Shown: one piece after another, positions 1 through 5,052 of the stretch
Numbering within the stretch: position 1 is the stretch's first letter
Layout: each line of letters begins with the position of its first letter
Program-made: the position numbers and the translations under genes
Origin: Lachnospiraceae bacterium
GTDB lineage: Bacteria; Bacillota; Clostridia; Lachnospirales; Lachnospiraceae
DNA: 7,722 bases
Direction: 5' to 3'
Assembly (NCBI GenBank): GCA_017463035.1
Contig: JAFTPY010000033.1
Span: 1-7,722 of the forward strand
Notes under the pieces: model-generated
The model's input: only the letters and a program-made list of their open reading frames with translations
The model's database searches: none
Told to the model about the DNA's origin: nothing

Positions 1-26
1 AGGACGGAGACGAGGAAGCAGAATAG
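1..26 (+). CDS. C-terminal end of an upstream gene (partial)
   Basis: Reading in the frame that starts at base 3 gives the acidic tail DGDEEAE followed by TAG at 24-26. This looks like the last codons of a gene that begins outside the window. The other two plus frames stay open longer but read as less plausible protein. Only seven residues are visible, so the product cannot be identified. RuvB is a guess from the usual ruvB-queA neighbourhood in Firmicutes and is not shown by the sequence. Confidence 0.3.
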
Positions 27-67
27 GCGTTGTCAAAGTGAGTGGTACTTTTTTGTTCCGCATAAGG

Positions 68-108
68 CCGGTGATGTGTGATTCCGCTTGGAAACGGCAC
101 ATCACCGG
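68..108 (+). other. Strong stem-loop upstream of the SpoIID-family gene
   Basis: CCGGTGATGTG at 68-78 is perfectly complementary to CACATCACCGG at 98-108, giving an 11-bp stem. The 19-nt interior can fold further, for example TTCC 82-85 with GGAA 90-93. No T-tract follows on either strand, so it is not a canonical intrinsic terminator. The last two stem bases (GG, 107-108) are also the first two bases of a GGAGG Shine-Dalgarno-like sequence at 107-111. It could be a leader element, an operator or an mRNA 3'-end structure. Confidence 0.5.
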
Positions 109-118
109 AGGCGGTTAA

Positions 119-166
119 ATGCGCAGAAAAATGAAATGTGGGATTGAAGGCTGTGCCGGAATATGA
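119..166 (+). CDS. Possible 15-codon small ORF with two cysteines
   Basis: An ATG at 119 is preceded at 7-nt spacing by GGAGG (107-111), an ideal Shine-Dalgarno arrangement. It opens a frame encoding MRRKMKCGIEGCAGI and stops at TGA 164-166. The Shine-Dalgarno overlaps the 3' arm of the 68-108 hairpin, so access to it could depend on folding. It lies 33 bp before the SpoIID-family start. A leader peptide is possible, but so short an ORF can arise by chance and I recognise no family. Confidence 0.25.
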   Translation: MRRKMKCGIEGCAGI

Positions 167-199
167 TACACTAAGGAGAGATAAACTCGGAAAACGGAT

Positions 200-1861
200 G
201 TGAGGAAGATGAGGGAAACAACCAAAGGGACAACCCGAAGGAGGGGACAGAAGGGATACCGGATACTTCTGTTTCTTTTTGCGGTGTTTTTTTTCGGGGG
301 GATGGGTTCTTTCCCTAATGTGTCCGAAGCCGGCGTTGCTACCGTGGAGGATATCCGGGTAGGGCTAAAGGGAATGTTTTCCGGGAAACAAAGCATTACG
401 ATTTACAATACAAACCTGGAGGCGGGGTATTGCGACGGGAGAGAATATAGCCGTGAGACAGTATTTTCTTCCGCAAGCGGTGTGAAGCTTTCGTCGGAGA
501 AGAGTGCCTTTTACGCGGTGAACGGTGTGTATTTGTTGTCGCAGGCAGAGCGTCTGGCGCAGGAACTGACTGATGCGGGGGCGAAGTCATATGCGGTGTT
601 ACTTTCTACGGGGAAGGCAGGCATCTATGCTCCGGTAGCGGAAAACGGCAGTGACGAGGCGGAAGCGTTACGGGTGTTTGAAGCGGCGGCAAAGCAGTGT
701 AAGGTAACGCCGGTCCGGTCGGTGCAAAGCAGTGCCTATCTGGTTCGGATTTCCGCCGGAGAACGGGTACTGTTTGCGGACGGAGCGGAAGGGGATTATC
801 CGCAGTTTGCGGCAACGGAAAAAAATGAAGACGGTATTTATGCCGTGGATTTGGGTGAGCGCAGTTATCGCGGGAGAATAGAAATCGGCAGATACGGCGG
901 GAAATCTTCTCTTACGGCGGTGAATGTGGTGCCGTTGGAGGAGTATTTATACGGTGTTGTTCCGTGTGAGATGCCGGCTTCCTGGCATACGGAGGCGTTA
1001 AAGGCCCAGGCGGTGTGTGCCAGAAGCTATGCGCTTATTAAGGCCGGTTATCATTCGGAAACGGATATCAGGCGGGGGTTTCGTATGGTGGATACGGTGC
1101 AAAGTCAGGTATACGGCGGGATTTCCTATGAGCATCCGCGAAGTACCGTGGCGGTGAATGCTACCAAGGGCGAAACGCTGTGTTATGAAAACCGTACGGT
1201 AACCGGATATTATTTCGCGGCCAGCGGAGGACATACGGAGAGTGTTGAGGATGTGTGGGGCTTTGCCGTGCCGTATTTACAGGGAGTACCGGATATTTAT
1301 GAAACCGATCCGTCGAAGAAGCCCTGGAGTGTTACTCTTTCGGGGGATGAGCTGAAAAAATCGTTACGCTCGGAGGAAAAGGCTGTAGGCAGCATAAAAA
1401 AGGTGATGCAGGAGGTGGTAACCACCTCGGGACGGGTGTACAGTTTGCGTGTCATCGGGAGCCTCGACAGTGTAGGTCTTGCTACGGATGCCTTGCGGAA
1501 TGTGCTGGAGCTGGCAAGCACGAAATTTAGGGTTTTCGGCGCGGATAGTGTGCCGGATACGGTAACGGTACAGGGAACTTTGGGTACGAGAGAGACGACG
1601 ATTCACGACTGTTATGTGATAAGCGGGGATGGGACAATACAGAGTGCCGAAGGTTTGACGGAGCAGTATGTGGTACTGGGAGCGGACAATATGACAAGCT
1701 ATCCCCGGTATGCGCCGGAGAAGGGAGAGTACCTGTTTGCCGGTATGGGTCACGGACACGGCGTCGGCATGAGCCAGTCGGGCGCCCGTGGTATGGCAGA
1801 GGAGCACTTTACGTATAAAGAGATATTAGAACATTATTTTACCGGGATTTCCGTGCGATAG
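200..1861 (+). CDS. SpoIID/LytB-family membrane-anchored peptidoglycan glycosidase
   Basis: SpoIID/LytB proteins are lytic transglycosylases that cleave glycan strands of stem-peptide-stripped peptidoglycan, during engulfment in sporulation or in wall remodelling. The product is 553 aa. Basic residues at 13-19 precede a hydrophobic segment at about 21-38, a signal peptide or membrane anchor. Residues about 103-185 look like a SPOR-type repeat domain (tentative). The SpoIID domain runs from about 240 to the end. The core LEEYLYGVVPCEMPASWH contains the expected catalytic Glu257, followed by AQAVCARSYA, then SGGHTES at 342-348 and the terminal signature HGHGVGMSQSGARGMAE at 518-534. It is longer than Bacillus subtilis SpoIID because of the N-terminal part. 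The cysteine zinc ligands of the Clostridioides difficile enzyme are not seen. The start is uncertain: GTG 200 or ATG 209. Upstream AAGGAG (173-178) is unusually far from both, and an in-frame TAA lies at 182-184. queA follows after 49 bp, probably co-transcribed. Confidence 0.9.
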   Translation: MRKMRETTKGTTRRRGQKGYRILLFLFAVFFFGGMGSFPNVSEAGVATVEDIRVGLKGMFSGKQSITIYNTNLEAGYCDGREYSRETVFSSASGVKLSSEKSAFYAVNGVYLLSQAERLAQELTDAGAKSYAVLLSTGKAGIYAPVAENGSDEAEALRVFEAAAKQCKVTPVRSVQSSAYLVRISAGERVLFADGAEGDYPQFAATEKNEDGIYAVDLGERSYRGRIEIGRYGGKSSLTAVNVVPLEEYLYGVVPCEMPASWHTEALKAQAVCARSYALIKAGYHSETDIRRGFRMVDTVQSQVYGGISYEHPRSTVAVNATKGETLCYENRTVTGYYFAASGGHTESVEDVWGFAVPYLQGVPDIYETDPSKKPWSVTLSGDELKKSLRSEEKAVGSIKKVMQEVVTTSGRVYSLRVIGSLDSVGLATDALRNVLELASTKFRVFGADSVPDTVTVQGTLGTRETTIHDCYVISGDGTIQSAEGLTEQYVVLGADNMTSYPRYAPEKGEYLFAGMGHGHGVGMSQSGARGMAEEHFTYKEILEHYFTGISVR

Positions 1862-1896
1862 TGCTTTGCGGAGGACATGCACGAAAAAACGGTGTT

Positions 1897-1903
1897 AGGA
1901 AGG
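1897..1903 (+). promoter_or_regulatory. Ribosome binding site of queA
   Basis: AGGAAGG lies 7 nt before ATG 1911. It supports that start for queA and independent translation initiation after the SpoIID-family stop. Confidence 0.7.
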
Positions 1904-1910
1904 ATATCAC

Positions 1911-2993
1911 ATGGAAGCATTATTAAAGAGTGATTATTATTTTGATTTGCCGGAGGAGCTGATTGCCCAGGACCCTCTTGAGGACCGTTCTTCTTCGAGA
2001 CTTCTTGCGGTGGACAAGCGTACGGGGGCTTTTGAACACCGGATTTTTAGAGATATTAAGGGCTATCTCCGTCCGGGGGATTGCCTGGTGTTAAATAACA
2101 CAAGGGTTATTCCGGCCCGGTTAATCGGCGAGCGTATCATTGACTATTCCAATATTAAGCCGGGCTTTGCACCGGGAGCGGAGGGCGCACAGATTGAGGT
2201 GCTTCTGTTAAAGCGCAAGGAAAATGACACGTGGGAAACCCTTGTAAAACCGGGAAAAAAGGCAAAGACCGGTACCAAGATTTCCTTCGGTGACGGAAAG
2301 CTTGTGGGAACGGTAGTGGATGTGCTGCCGGATGGCAATCGTCTGGTGCAGTTCTCCTATGAGGGCATCTTTGAGGAGATTCTGGATGCCTTGGGACAGA
2401 TGCCGCTTCCGCCGTATATTACCCATAAGCTGCAGGACAAGAACCGTTACCAGACGGTGTACGCAAAGTATGACGGCTCGGCGGCGGCACCGACAGCGGG
2501 ACTTCACTTTACGCCGGAGCTTCTGTCCGAAATCGAGGCCATGGGAGTGACTATCGCTAATGTGACCCTTCACGTAGGCTTAGGTACGTTCCGTCCGGTA
2601 AAGGAAGAGAATATTTTGGAGCATCACATGAACACGGAGGCTTATCAGGTGCTTCCGGAAGAAGCGGAGAAGATAAATCGTACGAAGCGAGAGGGTGGCA
2701 GAGTCATCTGCGTCGGCACCACCAGCTGTCGTACCGTGGAATCCGCCACGGACGAAAACGGTGTTTTGCAGGCGGGCAGCGGCGATACCAGTATTTTTAT
2801 TTATCCGGGGTACAAGTTTAAAATGCTGGATTGCCTCATTACCAATTTCCACCTGCCGGAGTCTACCCTTTTGATGCTTGTTTCCGCATTGGCGGGCAGG
2901 GAAAATGTGCTGAAGGTGTATGAGGAAGCGGTGAAGGAGAAATACAGGTTCTTCTCCTTTGGGGATGCCTGCTTCTTCGGGGATTTGAAGTAA
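1911..2993 (+). CDS. queA: S-adenosylmethionine:tRNA ribosyltransferase-isomerase QueA
   Basis: QueA transfers and isomerises the ribosyl moiety of S-adenosylmethionine onto preQ1 at tRNA position 34, making epoxyqueuosine, the penultimate step of queuosine synthesis in the cytoplasm. The 360-aa product has the usual family length and all the hallmark blocks: FDLPEELIAQDPLEDRSSSR at 11-30, DCLVLNNTRVIPARLIG at 57-73, GQMPLPPYI at 162-170, YDGSAAAPTAGLHFTPELL at 187-205, HVGLGTFRPV at 221-230, VGTTSCRTVES at 268-278 and TNFHLPESTLLMLVSA at 311-326. Nothing appears truncated. It follows the SpoIID-family gene by 49 bp and leads directly into the VOC gene, so the three are plausibly one transcript. 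In many Firmicutes tgt follows queA; here it does not, so the tRNA-guanine transglycosylase must lie elsewhere. Confidence 0.97.
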   Translation: MEALLKSDYYFDLPEELIAQDPLEDRSSSRLLAVDKRTGAFEHRIFRDIKGYLRPGDCLVLNNTRVIPARLIGERIIDYSNIKPGFAPGAEGAQIEVLLLKRKENDTWETLVKPGKKAKTGTKISFGDGKLVGTVVDVLPDGNRLVQFSYEGIFEEILDALGQMPLPPYITHKLQDKNRYQTVYAKYDGSAAAPTAGLHFTPELLSEIEAMGVTIANVTLHVGLGTFRPVKEENILEHHMNTEAYQVLPEEAEKINRTKREGGRVICVGTTSCRTVESATDENGVLQAGSGDTSIFIYPGYKFKMLDCLITNFHLPESTLLMLVSALAGRENVLKVYEEAVKEKYRFFSFGDACFFGDLK

Positions 2994-2997
2994 GGGG
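2994..2997 (+). promoter_or_regulatory. Shine-Dalgarno that favours ATG 3005 for the VOC gene
   Basis: GGGG directly after the queA stop is 7 nt upstream of ATG 3005 but only 1 nt from ATG 2999. Ribosome geometry favours 3005. Confidence 0.5.
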
Positions 2998-3004
2998 AAT
3001 GACA

Positions 3005-3367
3005 ATGAAGCTAAGAAATATTTTGATTGTAGTGAAGAATGTTGAAAAATCAAAACAGTTTTATCATGATCTGTTCGGTATGGATATGATACTGGACAAT
3101 GAAGGGAATATGATTTTAACGGAAGGACTGGTGCTTCAGAACGAAAAAATCTGGAGTGGATTTTTAGGGAAGAAGATTGTTCCGAAAAGCAATTCCTGTG
3201 AGTTGTATTTTGAGGAACCGGATATCGAGGGATTTGTAGAAAAGCTGGAACGGTTGTATCCGTCGGTGGAATACGTTAATCGGCTTATGACCCATGCCTG
3301 GGGGCAAAAGGTAATCCGTTTTTATGATTTGGACGGCAATCTGATTGAAGTGGGAACGCCGGTGTAA
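3005..3367 (+). CDS. VOC (glyoxalase/bleomycin-resistance fold) family protein
   Basis: The product is a 120-aa single-module vicinal-oxygen-chelate protein (122 aa if ATG 2999 is used). The first beta-alpha unit reads MKLRNILIVVKNVEKSKQFY and continues into HDLFGMDM. The module closes with the classic VOC ending FYDLDGNLIEVGTP, whose Glu (residue 115 from ATG 3005) is the usual C-terminal metal ligand. The first strand lacks the His or Gln that typically supplies the N-terminal ligand, so it may be a divergent enzyme, a binding protein, or need a partner chain; these proteins usually dimerise. The substrate cannot be inferred. It starts 11 bp after queA with no terminator between them, which suggests co-transcription without proving a functional link. 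Its base composition is already more A+T rich than queA. Confidence 0.85.
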   Translation: MKLRNILIVVKNVEKSKQFYHDLFGMDMILDNEGNMILTEGLVLQNEKIWSGFLGKKIVPKSNSCELYFEEPDIEGFVEKLERLYPSVEYVNRLMTHAWGQKVIRFYDLDGNLIEVGTPV

Positions 3368-3411
3368 TGGGGCGGAGTTGAAGTTATAGAACAGTTTGAT
3401 AAACTTGAATT

Positions 3412-3433
3412 GAGCGAGCTCTTTTGCGAGCGA
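3412..3433 (+). repeat. GAGCGA direct repeat pair with internal GCTC/GAGC stem
   Basis: GAGCGA occurs at 3412-3417 and again at 3428-3433, 16 bp apart. GCTC at 3418-3421 can pair with GAGC at 3428-3431 over a 6-nt loop. It adjoins the perfect palindrome at 3436-3458, so the two may form one compact repeat unit. Copy number elsewhere is unknown. Confidence 0.35.
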
Positions 3434-3435
3434 TG

Positions 3436-3458
3436 ACAATTGAACGTAGTTCAATTGT
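3436..3458. repeat. Perfect 10-bp inverted repeat with 3-nt loop
   Basis: ACAATTGAAC (3436-3445) and GTTCAATTGT (3449-3458) are exact reverse complements separated by GTA. No T-tract follows on either strand, so it is not an intrinsic terminator. It lies in the gap between the VOC and P-loop genes, where composition shifts to A+T rich. It could be an operator for the P-loop gene, a REP-like or MITE-like element, or an mRNA stability hairpin. Confidence 0.65.
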
Positions 3459-3499
3459 ATAGGCTTTAAGAAAACAATGACTTAGAATTTATATAAGAC

Positions 3500-3505
3500 A
3501 AGGAG
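3500..3505 (+). promoter_or_regulatory. Ribosome binding site that favours ATG 3514
   Basis: AAGGAG is 8 nt from ATG 3514 and only 2 nt from ATG 3508. The spacing therefore favours the later ATG as the start of the P-loop gene. Confidence 0.6.
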
Positions 3506-3513
3506 AAATGCTT

Positions 3514-4005
3514 ATGGCAAAGATAATAGCAATCTGTGGGAAAATATGTTGCGGAAAAACCTATTACGCAAATCAAATAAAAGAAAAAGAGAAAGCAGTT
3601 ATTTTATCATGCGATGAATTAACAAAGGATTTGTTTGATAATGATTTGGGTGAGAAACACGACGAAATGGCGTTAAGAATTTGGAACTATTTTAAGAAAA
3701 AATCGGTGGAATTGGTAAACATAGGTTGTACTGTGATTTTAGATTGGGGGTTTTGGAGCGTAGAAAACAGAAGAAGTTTAACCGAGTTTTGCCGCTCTCA
3801 GAATGTTCAGTGTGAATGGCATTACATTGATGTTAATGACCAAACATGGAATAAAAATATTGAAGAACGAAACTGTAGGGTATTAAATGGCGAAGGTGGT
3901 TCGGACTATTATCTGGATGAAGGTCTTATGGGAAAATTATTGTCCATGTGGGAAGCACCTTCTAAAGATGAAATAGATGTTTGGTATACATTAGAAAGAA
4001 AATAG
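3514..4005 (+). CDS. P-loop (AAA_33-like) NTP-binding protein or kinase
   Basis: The product is a 163-aa soluble protein beginning MAKIIAICGKICCGKTYYAN. Its GKICCGKT is a textbook Walker A motif (GxxxxGKT) at residues 9-16. SCDEL at about 32-36 and the hydrophobic strand VILDWGFWSVENRR at about 74-87 match the layout of AAA_33/zeta-toxin-like small kinases, where the Asp after the strand and the following Arg residues serve phosphate transfer. EERNCRV at about 117-123 resembles the lid region. The substrate cannot be told from sequence; relatives phosphorylate nucleotides, sugars, antibiotics or nucleic-acid ends. The gene is strikingly A+T rich, with AAA, GAA, ATA and AAT codons dominating, unlike queA, yfcE and the glycosidases, which suggests horizontal acquisition. 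No antitoxin-like partner is adjacent. ATG 3514 is preferred over ATG 3508 by Shine-Dalgarno spacing. Confidence 0.8.
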   Translation: MAKIIAICGKICCGKTYYANQIKEKEKAVILSCDELTKDLFDNDLGEKHDEMALRIWNYFKKKSVELVNIGCTVILDWGFWSVENRRSLTEFCRSQNVQCEWHYIDVNDQTWNKNIEERNCRVLNGEGGSDYYLDEGLMGKLLSMWEAPSKDEIDVWYTLERK

Positions 4006-4044
4006 AATTGTAAAATAAAGTTATATTATACAGGAGGATTTATT

Positions 4045-4311
4045 ATGACCAAAGACCAATGGGCAGAAATGACCGATTTTATGAAAGAGGAACCGTCGGT
4101 GGTGACGGATTATCTGGAAACCGTGTACGACGATATGCCGGAAAGTGATATTTTCGGCTTTTACGAGGCGGTGTTCGGTGACAAGCCGGCAGAAGATGAT
4201 AGGGAAGCGGTGTTCGAGGAGCTTTTATCCGAACTGTATGAGCTGACGGAGGAGCGTCCGAAGGAGTTCTTTGCAGTGATGCAGAGAGTAAAAAAAGCGA
4301 TTGTGAAGTAA
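4045..4311 (+). CDS. Small acidic protein of unknown function
   Basis: The product is an 88-aa protein I do not recognise. It is very rich in Asp and Glu, for example DDREAVFEELLSELYELTEE at about 51-70, and has only a few Lys, mostly near the C-terminus (RVKKAIVK). It appears mostly helical and has no membrane segment, signal peptide or cysteine. AGGAGG (4032-4037) lies 7 nt before ATG 4045, an ideal site, and codon use matches the chromosomal genes. The frame is therefore very likely real. yfcE begins 13 bp after the stop, so the two are probably one operon. A function linked to the phosphodiesterase is possible but unsupported. Confidence 0.8.
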   Translation: MTKDQWAEMTDFMKEEPSVVTDYLETVYDDMPESDIFGFYEAVFGDKPAEDDREAVFEELLSELYELTEERPKEFFAVMQRVKKAIVK

Positions 4312-4324
4312 CGGAGGAAGATGA

Positions 4325-4864
4325 ATGAAATGGATGGTGGCGTCGGACATTCACGGGTCCGCGTATTATTGTGAGAAGATGCTTACCGCATACCGGGAGT
4401 CCGGGGCGGAAAAACTGGTGATTTTGGGCGATATTTTGTATCACGGTCCGAGGAATGATTTACCGCGGGATTATGCACCGAAGAAGGTGATTGCCATGTT
4501 AAACGAGATCGCGGACGAGCTTTTGTGTGTACGGGGTAATTGTGAGGCTGAGGTGGACCAGATGGTATTGGAGTTTCCGGTGATGGCGGAGTATGCGGTG
4601 TTTTACATCGGGAATACCATGTATTTTGCCACCCACGGACATAAGTTCAATAAGGAGAATCCGCCGCGCTTAAAGGAGGGGGATGTGCTTTTACACGGAC
4701 ATACTCATGTGGTAGCAGACGAGCAATGTACGGCAAAAGGTCCGAAGGGAGAGTATACCTACCGCTATATTAATCCGGGTTCCGTGTCCATTCCGAAGGA
4801 AAATACCGGACACGGGTATGTGATTTTAACGGAGAACGGTGTGGAATTCAAATCATTAGAGTAA
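4325..4864 (+). CDS. yfcE: YfcE-type metallophosphodiesterase
   Basis: YfcE enzymes are cytoplasmic calcineurin-like phosphodiesterases, active on model phosphodiesters with Mn2+; the physiological substrate is unknown. The 179-aa product matches the usual length. It carries the full dinuclear metal site set: SDIHG at 7-11 (Asp8, His10), LGDILYHGPRNDLP at 34-47 (Asp36), VRGNCEAEVDQM at 69-80 (Asn72), THGH at 103-106, GHTH at 125-128, and the terminal NPGSVSIPK at 150-158. The HGPRN and EVDQM blocks are specific to YfcE rather than to general Metallophos proteins. GGAGG (4313-4317) precedes ATG 4325 by 7 nt. An out-of-frame ATG at 4321 lies just upstream. The gene follows the small acidic ORF closely, and no terminator is apparent after its stop. 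Confidence 0.94.
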   Translation: MKWMVASDIHGSAYYCEKMLTAYRESGAEKLVILGDILYHGPRNDLPRDYAPKKVIAMLNEIADELLCVRGNCEAEVDQMVLEFPVMAEYAVFYIGNTMYFATHGHKFNKENPPRLKEGDVLLHGHTHVVADEQCTAKGPKGEYTYRYINPGSVSIPKENTGHGYVILTENGVEFKSLE

Positions 4865-4940
4865 GAGGCATAGCTTGAATTTGTGGTACGGAAGATGTTA
4901 ATATCCGAATATGGCATGAGAACTATTATATGTTTTCTAC

Positions 4941-4954
4941 TGGAAATGATAGCA
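4941..4954 (+). promoter_or_regulatory. cre-like CcpA box upstream of the GH8 gene
   Basis: TGGAAATGATAGCA matches the relaxed catabolite-responsive element TGNAANCGNWNNCA at every position except C to T in the central CG. It lies about 100 bp before the GH8 start, next to candidate -10 sequences TATTAT (4956-4961) and TGG-TAAGAT (4961-4969, extended -10). That position would suit repression by CcpA when glucose is present. CcpA itself is not in the window. Confidence 0.35.
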
Positions 4955-4969
4955 ATATTATGGTAAGAT
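4941..4969 (+). promoter_or_regulatory. Weak candidate promoter of the GH8 gene
   Basis: TGGAAA (4941-4946) and TAAGAT (4964-4969) are spaced by 17 bp, and a TGG extended -10 dinucleotide context precedes the latter. Both hexamers match consensus at only 4 of 6 positions. The 188-bp gap 4865-5052 contains no better pair and no clear terminator for yfcE. Confidence 0.25.
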
Positions 4970-5052
4970 AAAGTATCTGAAGGATGCTGAAGCAGAGATA
5001 AACGATGTTTTGCATCCGGGATAAGATTTGAGAAAGAAAGGGAGTATGTAGT

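Noticed and set aside
35..54. Possible terminator AAAGT...ACTTTTTT
   Set aside because: The stem is only five base pairs, four of them A-T. It is too weak to call, although it could end the upstream gene.
1364..1807. 147-codon minus-strand open frame
   Set aside because: It is an antisense shadow of the SpoIID-family coding region, with low-complexity composition and no ribosome binding site or family motif.
3490..3497. TATATAAG as a promoter -10 for the P-loop gene
   Set aside because: It is only a few bases from the ribosome binding site, so the start site would exclude the Shine-Dalgarno. No -35 is present.
3453..4012. AATTGTA at 3453-3459 and 4006-4012 as att-like flanks of the A+T-rich insert
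   Set aside because: Seven bases of A+T-rich identity is too short to separate from chance, and no integrase or transposase is present.
3514..4311. Toxin-antitoxin pair made of the P-loop protein and the acidic 88-aa protein
   Set aside because: The P-loop family includes zeta-type toxins, but base composition differs between the two genes, each has its own ribosome binding site, and the acidic gene pairs with yfcE instead. No toxin-specific residues can be claimed.
4982..5017. GGATGC/GCATCC inverted repeat before the GH8 gene
   Set aside because: Six base pairs around a 24-nt loop is expected by chance and does not overlap a promoter or ribosome binding site.
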